A stretch of DNA of 12,651 nucleotides from Flavobacteriales bacterium (GTDB lineage: Bacteria > Bacteroidota > Bacteroidia > Flavobacteriales > Flavobacteriaceae): contig JALVLX010000105.1 of assembly GCA_027032855.1 (NCBI GenBank), positions 1 through 12,651 of the forward strand, read 5' to 3'. Of this stretch, positions 1-6,845 are shown piece after piece. Position 1 is the stretch's first letter; each line of letters begins with the position of its first letter. Made by a program: the position numbers and the translations under genes. The notes under the pieces are model-generated. The model saw only the letters and a list, made by a program, of their open reading frames with translations, made no database searches and was not told the origin of the DNA.

Positions 1-38
1 CCTCACTCCTAAATTCATCAACTCTCTATTACTTACTA

Positions 39-57
39 CTTGATACTTGATACTTGT
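39..57. repeat. Short tandem TACTTGA-type repeat
   Basis: The heptamer TACTTGA is repeated in tandem in the 59-bp stretch beyond the 3' end of gcvT, in the form ACTTGATACTTGATACTTG. It is a small intergenic microsatellite of the kind seen in AT-rich Bacteroidota genomes. No gene or clear terminator hairpin is seen in positions 1-59. Confidence 0.6.
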
Positions 58-59
58 AA

Positions 60-1145
60 CTATACAAACGGCAATTTTACCACCTCCGCCGGCACTTGTT
101 TTTTACGGATTTGAATAAAAATTTCATTGCCCGGTTTGGCTTTTTCTGCCGGTACATATCCCATTCCTATAGCTTCTTTGAGCGAAGGCGACATGGTTCC
201 ACTGGTTACATAGCCAATTTTGTCACCGTTTTCATCTACAATATCGTATCCGTGACGGGCAATACCTTTGCCTTTCAATTTAAACCCGACCAATTTACGA
301 CTGGCACCTTCTTCTTTTTGTTTTTTCAAATTTTCGCTATTGATAAAATCTTTGGTAAACTTGGTTATCCAACCTAGACCTGCTTCGATAGGCGAAGTGG
401 TATCATCAATATCATTGCCATACAGACAATAGCCTTTTTCCAATCGCAAAGTATCTCTGGCACCAAGACCAACAGGTTTTATTCCGAATTCTTTACCTTG
501 CTCGAATAAGGCATTCCAAATATTTTCCGCCAATTCGTTTTTAACATAGATTTCATATCCTTTCTCACCTGTATATCCGGTAGCGGATACTAGAATATCT
601 TTATGTCCGGCTAAATCGGCTTTAGTCCATGTGTAATATTTTAAATTTTCCAAATCGGCGCTGTCACCGGCTAATTTTTGCATCACCGCAGGCGCATTGG
701 GTCCTTGAACCGCCAAAATACTGTATTGGTCTGACAAATCTTCAAGTTTGACATCAAATTTACCGGCATGCTTGTTAACCCAAGCCCAATCTTTATCCAA
801 ATTGGCCCCGTTGACAACCAACATATACTTATTTTCGTCCAATTGATAGACCAGTAAATCGTCCACAATACCGTTTTGTTCATTGGGAAAACAAGAGTAT
901 TGAATTTTTCCCGGTTTTAATTTGGCAACATCGTTGCTGGTAATGTATTGCAAAAAAGCCAGTGCGTCATTGCCAATCACAAAGAAATTACCCATGTGCG
1001 ACACATCAAACACGCCTACTTTGGTGCGAACAGTTTCGTGTTCGACATTGACACCTTCATATTGTATGGGCATCTCAAATCCAGCAAAAGGCAACATTTT
1101 GGCTCCTAACTCTTTATGTTTTTTATTGAGTGCAGTTGTTTTCAT
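60..1145 (-). CDS. gcvT: Aminomethyltransferase, T-protein of the glycine cleavage system
   Basis: This 361-residue protein has the full length expected of GcvT, which transfers the aminomethyl carbon from lipoylated H-protein to tetrahydrofolate and releases ammonia in the cytoplasm. Family hallmarks are visible: an N-terminal stretch with PFAGFEMPIQY (about residues 19-29) and GVFDVSHMG (44-52), the NGIVDDLLVY block (91-100) whose second Asp corresponds to the catalytic Asp of E. coli GcvT, the LGARDTLRLEKG block in the middle, and a C-terminal barrel domain with GYVTSGTMSPSL. The stop is TAG, read from positions 62-60. It is transcribed away from the CRISPR operon and is most likely an unrelated chromosomal neighbour. 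No other glycine cleavage genes are in the window. Its base composition is less AT-rich than the cas10 to CARF part of the operon. Confidence 0.97.
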   Translation of the reverse strand: MKTTALNKKHKELGAKMLPFAGFEMPIQYEGVNVEHETVRTKVGVFDVSHMGNFFVIGNDALAFLQYITSNDVAKLKPGKIQYSCFPNEQNGIVDDLLVYQLDENKYMLVVNGANLDKDWAWVNKHAGKFDVKLEDLSDQYSILAVQGPNAPAVMQKLAGDSADLENLKYYTWTKADLAGHKDILVSATGYTGEKGYEIYVKNELAENIWNALFEQGKEFGIKPVGLGARDTLRLEKGYCLYGNDIDDTTSPIEAGLGWITKFTKDFINSENLKKQKEEGASRKLVGFKLKGKGIARHGYDIVDENGDKIGYVTSGTMSPSLKEAIGMGYVPAEKAKPGNEIFIQIRKKQVPAEVVKLPFV

Positions 1146-1147
1146 TC

Positions 1148-1176
1148 TCTTATTTTAACCGGTCGCTAAAATAAGA
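1148..1176. promoter_or_regulatory. Inverted repeat at the 5' end of gcvT
   Basis: A perfect 10-bp inverted repeat (TCTTATTTTA-type arms at 1148-1157 and 1167-1176) encloses a 9-nt loop that itself contains the palindrome ACCGGT. It lies 2 bp upstream of the gcvT start codon, so on the gcvT transcript it would form a hairpin just before the ATG, or on DNA act as an operator. The symmetry is seen directly; a regulatory role is inference. It does not resemble a glycine riboswitch, which would be longer and structured differently. Confidence 0.4.
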
Positions 1177-1387
1177 AAATGATTGGGATTTTTGGGTGAT
1201 TTTGGTTGGAAAATTTTAGGCAGCATATTAAAATGAATATACTTTAATCGTAATTAGCACAAAAAACCTTTAACTATTTTAAAAAATTGTTTAAAACACA
1301 CAACAAATTGTTAATAACTTTCAAATAAAACATTAAAAATTTACATCAAATCTTGGTAAATTGTGCAAAATTTTAAAATGAAGTTTT
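1177..1387. other. Divergent AT-rich intergenic region between gcvT and the CRISPR operon
   Basis: There is no open reading frame of note here. The promoter of the operon must lie in this stretch, because all later genes are packed too tightly for another strong one. The best match to the Bacteroidota -7 consensus TAnnTTTG is TAACTTTC at 1315-1322 (7 of 8), but the nearest upstream TTG (1287-1289) is spaced too far for a good -33 element, so it is only a candidate. A weak 6-bp inverted repeat (1227-1232 with 1243-1248) is also present. No ribosome binding site is visible before the cas10 ATG, as is normal in this phylum. Confidence 0.4.
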
Positions 1388-2830
1388 ATGAGTACAAAAA
1401 AATACCTTTACGGACTGACCGTGCAAGGCATACAGTCCTATATTTTTGAGACTAACAAGTTGCGGGAGATTGTTGGGGCTAGTGAGATTGTGGAGCAGAT
1501 TACAAGAAAATTTCTACAAGAAATTCTAGCTGATTCATTTAATGAAAATAATTTATTATTATCTGCCGCAGGAAATATTAAATATCTTTTTGATGATGAA
1601 AAAGAAGTTCAAACTGTAATAGATGAATTTCCAAAAAAAATCAGCAAAGTATCAAAAAGTATCAAATTCAGTCAAGCAGTTATTCCTGTTGACGGAGATT
1701 TAACAGATACTCATTACAGAGAGCTTGAAAAAAAGTTAAATGCTCAACGGAATAAGCCCGACAATAGCCCCGATATGCTGACTATGGGTAGAAATCTGAA
1801 TCGTGTGACCGGAAAAGCGGAATATAAATTTATTATTCATAATAATAAGAGAGAATCTCTGGATTTTGAAACTTCAAAAAAAAGAGATAATGATGATAGT
1901 AAACTATTAATTAACAAAGTGGATCCAAATAGCGAGTTTATCTTTCCAAAAGAAATTGAGAAAATAACAAACAGCCAAAGTAAAAACTTTGTGGCGGTCA
2001 TTCATGCAGACGGGAACAAACTCGGTTCAACTATTCAGAAAATTGTAGGTCAAACGTTCGATAAAAAAGAAGCGTTTTTAAAAGCTTTATCCGACCGAAT
2101 AGAACAATCTACTATTGCAGCTTTTAAAGATGCATTTTATTCTGTTATTGATAATAGTAATAAAAAAGTTCCTTTAAGGCCTATTATTTTAGGTGGAGAT
2201 GATTTGACATTAATTATTAGAGCAGATTTAGCCTTACCTTTTACTAAAATTTATTTGGAAACATTTGAGAAGCAAACAAAAAAGAATTTTTCAGAACTTC
2301 TCGCTGAACATAACATAACAGATAATGATATAATACAAAGTTTACAAAACGGTTTAACGGCAACAGCCGGTATTGTTTTCATAAAAGAAAAGTATCCGTT
2401 CCATTATGCGGTGCATCTGTCGGAAAGTATTACTTCAAAAGCCAAAAATTTGACAAATAGAGAAAAATCAAGTGTCTTATTTTATAAAGTCAAAGATTCT
2501 TTTGTCAATTCCTATGATGATATTATCGACAATGAATTAAAACCAAATGAATTTAATTTTCTAACAGGTCCTTACAATATCAGCGAAATTGATAATTTAT
2601 TAAATAAAGTTAAATTTATGAAAAAAGATGATTTTCCAAAAGGAGCGTTACGGGAATTGTTAACAACTATGTATCAAAATACCGATAAAGCTAACTTTAA
2701 ATGGTCAAGAATTTGGGAAATAAATAAAAACAATAAGACTTTTAAAAAGATGAACTTTGATAAAAGTCTTAAAGACAATAACATAATTTACGACTTAATT
2801 ACCATAGATTCATTAACCGTTGAAAAATAA
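1388..2830 (+). CDS. cas10: Cas10, type III CRISPR large subunit, HD-less, GGDD cyclase intact
   Basis: This 480-residue protein is the signature subunit of a type III effector. Cas10 synthesises cyclic oligoadenylate from ATP when the complex binds target RNA. The first Palm/cyclase-like segment begins at the N-terminus (YGLTVQGIQSYIF, about 7-20), with no room for an N-terminal HD nuclease domain. The second Palm carries the metal-binding HADGNKLG (206-213) and the catalytic GGDD (269-272), followed by ATAGIVFIKEKYPFHYA (325-341), the usual strand-helix after the active site. The protein is short for Cas10 (often 700-1000 residues) and contains no cysteine, so the common inter-Palm zinc ribbon is absent. 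ATG at 1388 is the only suitable start; an ATG at 1378 is out of frame. It is the first gene of the operon. Target-activated ssDNA cleavage is probably missing, leaving signalling as its output (inference). Confidence 0.93.
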   Translation: MSTKKYLYGLTVQGIQSYIFETNKLREIVGASEIVEQITRKFLQEILADSFNENNLLLSAAGNIKYLFDDEKEVQTVIDEFPKKISKVSKSIKFSQAVIPVDGDLTDTHYRELEKKLNAQRNKPDNSPDMLTMGRNLNRVTGKAEYKFIIHNNKRESLDFETSKKRDNDDSKLLINKVDPNSEFIFPKEIEKITNSQSKNFVAVIHADGNKLGSTIQKIVGQTFDKKEAFLKALSDRIEQSTIAAFKDAFYSVIDNSNKKVPLRPIILGGDDLTLIIRADLALPFTKIYLETFEKQTKKNFSELLAEHNITDNDIIQSLQNGLTATAGIVFIKEKYPFHYAVHLSESITSKAKNLTNREKSSVLFYKVKDSFVNSYDDIIDNELKPNEFNFLTGPYNISEIDNLLNKVKFMKKDDFPKGALRELLTTMYQNTDKANFKWSRIWEINKNNKTFKKMNFDKSLKDNNIIYDLITIDSLTVEK

Positions 2831-2836
2831 TTAGAT

Positions 2837-3382
2837 ATGAAAGATATAAGTTATACCATTAAATTTTATTCGTACTGGCATCCGGGGGGAAAAGACGGTG
2901 CTAATCCCCAAATAGATAATGCCGTGTTGAAAGACAAAAACAATATGCCGTATATTGGCGGTAAAACCATGAAAGGTTTAATAAGAGATGGAGCTGAATT
3001 TGTTAAAGAACACAGCAAAGGTAATTTAATAAACGAAAGTTTTATTAATAATGTTTTTGGAATAAAAGACACAGATTATCAAGCAAATAAAGTAGCAAAT
3101 CCGGAAAACAAATTTACTTCTGCAGTATTAAAAGAAGAAATACAAAAAAAATATGCCCCATTGCTTTATCATACCAAAGAGAGAACCGCTTTGGAAGCGG
3201 ATAAACAAAGTAAGAAACATTCATTGAGGACTTCGGAAGTAGTAATCCCACTTGAATTACAAGGAAAAATAGAAAATTTTACGGATGATGAAAGTAAACT
3301 TAAATTAGTGATGAAAGCTGTAAAAAAATTAGGAGAAAAACGCTTTCGCGGATTAGGAAGATGTGAAATAACCATTGATTAA
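2837..3382 (+). CDS. Minimal Csm3-like Cas7 RAMP backbone subunit
   Basis: At 181 residues this is a compact Cas7-type RAMP, smaller than typical Csm3 or Cmr4 (about 200-300). Cas7 subunits coat the crRNA and cleave target RNA at 6-nt intervals. The N-terminal part has IDNAVLKDKNNMPYIGGKTMKG (about 26-47), matching the Csm3 pattern in which an Asp in the DNPVxxD loop (here Asp27) is the target-RNA nuclease residue and precedes the PYIPGSSLKG loop. Here the usual PG of that loop is GG. FGIKDTD (74-80) fits the conserved FG segment, and the C-terminal EKRFRGLGRCEITI is the glycine-rich RAMP loop and last strand. It lies 6 bp after cas10. RAMP assignment is firm; catalytic competence is inferred from Asp27. 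Confidence 0.85.
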   Translation: MKDISYTIKFYSYWHPGGKDGANPQIDNAVLKDKNNMPYIGGKTMKGLIRDGAEFVKEHSKGNLINESFINNVFGIKDTDYQANKVANPENKFTSAVLKEEIQKKYAPLLYHTKERTALEADKQSKKHSLRTSEVVIPLELQGKIENFTDDESKLKLVMKAVKKLGEKRFRGLGRCEITID

Positions 3383-3393
3383 AACAAAGAATT

Positions 3394-4869
3394 ATGTATA
3401 AAAAAACATTTAAAATAAAACTTATTGACCCGCTTGTTATATCTGCCAAAGATAAAACAGAGACGTCATTAAATTGTCTGGATTATATCCCCGGAAATGT
3501 ATTTTTAGGGATAATTGCCGGAAGTTTGTATAAAACCGATTCACTGGAAGAAAAAAATAAAACCTTGGATTTGTTTCACAACGGAAAAGTGCGTTTTGGG
3601 AATGCCTATTTATCAATAAACAGCAAACAATCACTACCCATACCGGCAGATTGGTATGCCTATAAAGGTAAAAAATTAAATGAAGGCATTGAATTTTATC
3701 ATTTATTGAAAGATATAGATTGGGAACAATTTTCTAATGAAGAAAAACAAATAAAACAGGTTAGAAACGGATATTTTATTTATGATGACAGAAAAATAAT
3801 TATCAAATCACCACAAAAGGGCGTAGTGCTCAAATCCGCCTATAACAGTGATCGCAGAAGTGCTAAAGCTGAACAAATGTACCTATATGAATATTTGGAA
3901 GCCGGACAAGAATTTATCTTTGAAATAAGTAGTGAGATTGAAGATTATTTAAATGAAATACAAGGATTACTTATAGGCAAAAAACACATAACCAAATCAA
4001 AAAGTGCCGAATTTGGCGGTGTTGAAATATCTGTTTTGGAAGATTATAATTATGAGTGTCGTAGTAAAAACTCATCGGAAAACACCTATATTGTTTATGC
4101 TAAAAGCAATTTGGCTTTTATAAATGAATATGGTGAAATGACTTGGCAGCCTACGGCAGAAGATTTAGGTTTTACCGGTGGAACCATAGATTACGAGCAT
4201 TCTCAATTATGGTTTGACCATTTTCATCTGCGAAACGGCAAAAGAAGAACCTACGATGCCGACCGGTTAATTATTAAAAAAGGATCCGTTTTTGTTATCA
4301 AAGGAGGAACACCGGATATAAATACTATAAATAAAGGTGTAGGTGTGTTTTTATCCGAAGGTTACGGGCAAATCTGTATAAATCCCGATTTTATGAGTGG
4401 GATTGAAAACAGTAATATCAAATATGAAGATAATGAAACTAATAACAATACAGAATCCAAAACAATAAGTTCTAACTTCAACAACTTAATTAAAGAACGG
4501 TATGAAAAAGAAAAGCAGATTGAAGAAATTTATAATGAAGTAAGTAAATTTATGTCAAAATCATTTGTTGACAATATTCGTTCAAGCCAATGGGGAGGTA
4601 TTCGTTCCTTGATTTATCAGGCAAGACAAAGTGAAAATCCAAATAAAGAACTTTATAAATTGATTTTTGATAAAGAAACCGGATATATCTATCACGGAAA
4701 AATGGAAGAAAAATGGCGAGGGCAAATACGGAGAAAATTAAAAGAATTCTTGAATTTGTTTTCAACAGATGAAGAAGGGAAAGAAGTAGAAGCAACTTCC
4801 ATTTCTGATGAAAATATAGACAAACTTTTATTATTAACCATTGAAATTGCAAAAGTTAAAAAATCATGA
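3394..4869 (+). CDS. csx10: Csx10-like Cas5-type RAMP of type III-D
   Basis: This 491-residue RAMP matches what I know of Csx10, the Cas5-like subunit of type III-D that contacts the crRNA 5' tag. The N-terminal strand KIKLIDPLVIS is followed by LDYIPGNVFLGIIAG (29-43), the Csx10 version of the IPG loop. A middle motif GKKHITKSKSAEFGGVEI (195-212) fits the basic-to-glycine 'iGrkrs..fGgv' block. A second RAMP half ends in GVGVFLSEGYGQICINPDF (315-333), the glycine-rich loop. The last 125 residues are helical and charged, with SQWGGIRSLIYQAR near 397-410. They could stand in for a small (Cas11-like) subunit, as no separate Cas11 gene is evident. The gene starts 11 bp after the Cas7 gene, and its stop overlaps the next start as ATGA. 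The alternative would be a Cmr3-like protein, which I consider less likely. Confidence 0.78.
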   Translation: MYKKTFKIKLIDPLVISAKDKTETSLNCLDYIPGNVFLGIIAGSLYKTDSLEEKNKTLDLFHNGKVRFGNAYLSINSKQSLPIPADWYAYKGKKLNEGIEFYHLLKDIDWEQFSNEEKQIKQVRNGYFIYDDRKIIIKSPQKGVVLKSAYNSDRRSAKAEQMYLYEYLEAGQEFIFEISSEIEDYLNEIQGLLIGKKHITKSKSAEFGGVEISVLEDYNYECRSKNSSENTYIVYAKSNLAFINEYGEMTWQPTAEDLGFTGGTIDYEHSQLWFDHFHLRNGKRRTYDADRLIIKKGSVFVIKGGTPDINTINKGVGVFLSEGYGQICINPDFMSGIENSNIKYEDNETNNNTESKTISSNFNNLIKERYEKEKQIEEIYNEVSKFMSKSFVDNIRSSQWGGIRSLIYQARQSENPNKELYKLIFDKETGYIYHGKMEEKWRGQIRRKLKEFLNLFSTDEEGKEVEATSISDENIDKLLLLTIEIAKVKKS

Positions 4870-6398
4870 AAAAATATATAGCACGTATAATAATTGAAAC
4901 AACGACCCCTTTGGTAGTTGGTTCGGGAAAATCCGCTTTGGATAATGATTCCGTTGTAGCCAAAGACTTTAATCATTTGCCCTATATTCCCGGAACGGGA
5001 TTAACCGGTATTATTTCAAGTCTGTTTGAAAAGAAATACGATGAAAAAACGAAAATAGATATTTTTGGTGGTGAAGATGAAGAATCTAAAAAAGATAATG
5101 AAACTTTTCTTGGTTCAGCTTTTGAAATAAGCGATGCCCTTTTGGCGGGTAAAGAAAATAAGGTTATACAAGAAGTTGTATCTGAAAATAGTTTGTCTGA
5201 AAATCGTTTGTTGGTTTTTTTCAAGAATTATTTAAGATTACCCAAAAGAGAACACGTAAGAATTGACCACAAAGGCACTTCCGCAGAAGGCGGTAAATTT
5301 GACAGTGAATTTGTTTACAAAGGAAGCCGGTTTAAATTTGAGATAGAATTAACTGAAAAAGAAAAAGATTTTTCCGGTTATTGGAAGGATATCTTGGAAA
5401 TTATTCAATCCGGTGATTTTATGCTTGGCAGTGGTACAACCAATAATTACGGACAAGTAAAGGTTGTTGAAATCAAACAAAAGGTATTTGACTTAAATAA
5501 TGAGGAAGAGCTTAAAAACTATTTGAATGTAACGGTAGATTTGAATAAAGACAACGATTTGAAACCGGTAGAACTCAATGAACAAGATGGAACTTGGGAA
5601 CAAGAATATTCATTAAAACTGCATTCCAACGCTCTACATATAGGAGCCGGGTACGGTGATAATGATACAGATGCTACCAATTATAAAGAATTGGTAGTGG
5701 AATGGGACAATAATGTACCGGAATTCAAATGGCATTACGTCATTCCCGGTACTTCTATAAAAGGCGTATTGGCACACAGAACCGCTTATCATTTTAATAA
5801 AAATAATAAGCAAACGGTTCAAGAACTTATTGCCGGTTACTCAGATAGACAAAAGAAAAAATTAGAAAAAGAGATAGATGATTTTTTTAGTGATATTGAA
5901 GAAAAAATAAACGATATTTTGCAACAAGATATTGATGAACAAGAGAAAATTGAAAAAATTAAACTATTGAAGCAAGAAGCAGAAAGTTTCCATATAGAAA
6001 ATGATAAAAAACAAAGCATTCAATTAGATGAATACACGGGAGAAAATATCGAAGTGTTAAGAAAGCTTTTTGGCTATGCCAAAGATAATGAAGACGGACA
6101 AATGGGAAATGTTATGATTGAGGACTGTTATTTGAAACCCGAAGAAGTTGAAGAAACAATATTTCAACATAATGCCATTGACCGGTTTACCGGCGGCACC
6201 ATCGATACTGCCTTGTATAGTGAAAAAGTAATTGTTCCGAAAAATGGCATTGACATTAATATATGGATTAGAAACAAAGACGATATAAACGCATATCTGA
6301 AATATTTAAATGATGCCGTTAATGATTTACAAAATGCAGATTTACCCATTGGAGGTAAAACCAATAAAGGATATGGATTTTTAACCGAAAAACAATAA
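4866..6398 (+). CDS. Tandem Cas7-Cas7 fusion RAMP protein
   Basis: The 510 residues contain two successive Csm3-like domains. Domain 1 (about 1-205) has TPLVVGSGKSALDNDSVVAKD (Asp26/Asp28 at the Csm3 catalytic loop), PYIPGTGLTG (39-48), HVRIDHKGTSAEGGKF (130-145) and a glycine loop GSGTTNNYGQV (188-198). Domain 2 (about 245-510) repeats the order: HIGAGYGDND, VIPGTSIKG (292-300), LFGYA (401-405), AIDRFTGGTIDTALYSE (437-453) and GGKTNKGYGF near the C-terminus. A glutamate- and lysine-rich predicted coiled coil (about 318-390) is inserted in domain 2. It would supply two neighbouring backbone positions in the effector. Fused Cas7 units are known from III-D2 and III-E complexes. The 4-bp ATGA overlap with csx10 suggests translational coupling. 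The fusion is seen directly; which domain cleaves RNA is inference. Confidence 0.85.
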   Translation: MKKYIARIIIETTTPLVVGSGKSALDNDSVVAKDFNHLPYIPGTGLTGIISSLFEKKYDEKTKIDIFGGEDEESKKDNETFLGSAFEISDALLAGKENKVIQEVVSENSLSENRLLVFFKNYLRLPKREHVRIDHKGTSAEGGKFDSEFVYKGSRFKFEIELTEKEKDFSGYWKDILEIIQSGDFMLGSGTTNNYGQVKVVEIKQKVFDLNNEEELKNYLNVTVDLNKDNDLKPVELNEQDGTWEQEYSLKLHSNALHIGAGYGDNDTDATNYKELVVEWDNNVPEFKWHYVIPGTSIKGVLAHRTAYHFNKNNKQTVQELIAGYSDRQKKKLEKEIDDFFSDIEEKINDILQQDIDEQEKIEKIKLLKQEAESFHIENDKKQSIQLDEYTGENIEVLRKLFGYAKDNEDGQMGNVMIEDCYLKPEEVEETIFQHNAIDRFTGGTIDTALYSEKVIVPKNGIDINIWIRNKDDINAYLKYLNDAVNDLQNADLPIGGKTNKGYGFLTEKQ

Positions 6399-6403
6399 TT
6401 ATT

Positions 6404-6841
6404 ATGGAAACGCAAATACTTAAAATTGATGAATTTAACAAGCTAAATAAAACCGGTTATACCGGATATTTTTGGTATTCTGATAAAACCGAACCCAAAG
6501 TAAACGATTTTTCTGAATTAGAGCTTTCTGAAAATCAAGTACCATTTATTATAGAAGGCTATTTGTATAATGAAAGTGAGCAAGAATGTATCAGTATAAA
6601 AAATTTTAACGGGGAATATCATATTACAAAGTTCAATATAAATGAGATAGTTAAAAATGATGAAAAATATCAATTATCAGACCCTGAAACAGTACCTGCT
6701 ATTAATAAGTTAGCAGACAATAAGAATTTAAAAATCAGAAGATTGCAAGAAAAAATCACAGATGATCTTGGATTTTATTCATGGAAAGATGTTGCCGACA
6801 TCTTTGTAGGATTTGAAGAAAAAACAAACTCAAAAAATTAA
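6404..6841 (+). CDS. Small type III-associated protein, possibly Csx19- or TIGR04423-like
   Basis: This 145-residue acidic protein has no signal peptide, membrane segment or RAMP glycine loop. The N-terminal two thirds look beta-rich: TGYTGYFWYSDKTEP (about 17-31), then VPFIIEGYLYNESEQECISIKNFNGEYHITKFNI (about 46-79). The C-terminal third (about 105-138) looks helical. Its place between two RAMP genes, where type III-D loci often carry a small protein (Csx19 and similar), makes a complex-associated role likely. The GYxWYSD start reminds me of the TIGR04423 family of type III-associated proteins, but I cannot confirm this without a profile search. It could be the missing small subunit or an accessory protein bound to the effector. 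Start ATG at 6404 lies 5 bp after the previous stop and is preceded by the usual TTATG. Confidence 0.6.
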   Translation: METQILKIDEFNKLNKTGYTGYFWYSDKTEPKVNDFSELELSENQVPFIIEGYLYNESEQECISIKNFNGEYHITKFNINEIVKNDEKYQLSDPETVPAINKLADNKNLKIRRLQEKITDDLGFYSWKDVADIFVGFEEKTNSKN

Positions 6842-6845
6842 GATT

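Noticed and set aside
1146..1387. Glycine riboswitch or tRNA between gcvT and cas10
   Set aside because: No tandem aptamer-like structure, cloverleaf or conserved riboswitch core is visible; only a simple hairpin and AT-rich sequence.
4550..4976. Minus-strand open frames inside csx10 and the Cas7 fusion gene
   Set aside because: They are antisense shadows of strong RAMP coding sequences, with hydrophobic, low-complexity translations and no recognisable motif.
6813..6845. Upstream start ATG at 6813 for the large RAMP protein
   Set aside because: It would overlap the preceding gene by 29 bp and adds a low-complexity lysine-rich leader. ATG at 6846 has the operon's usual spacing and context, and the family-like PYNFVPL follows it directly.
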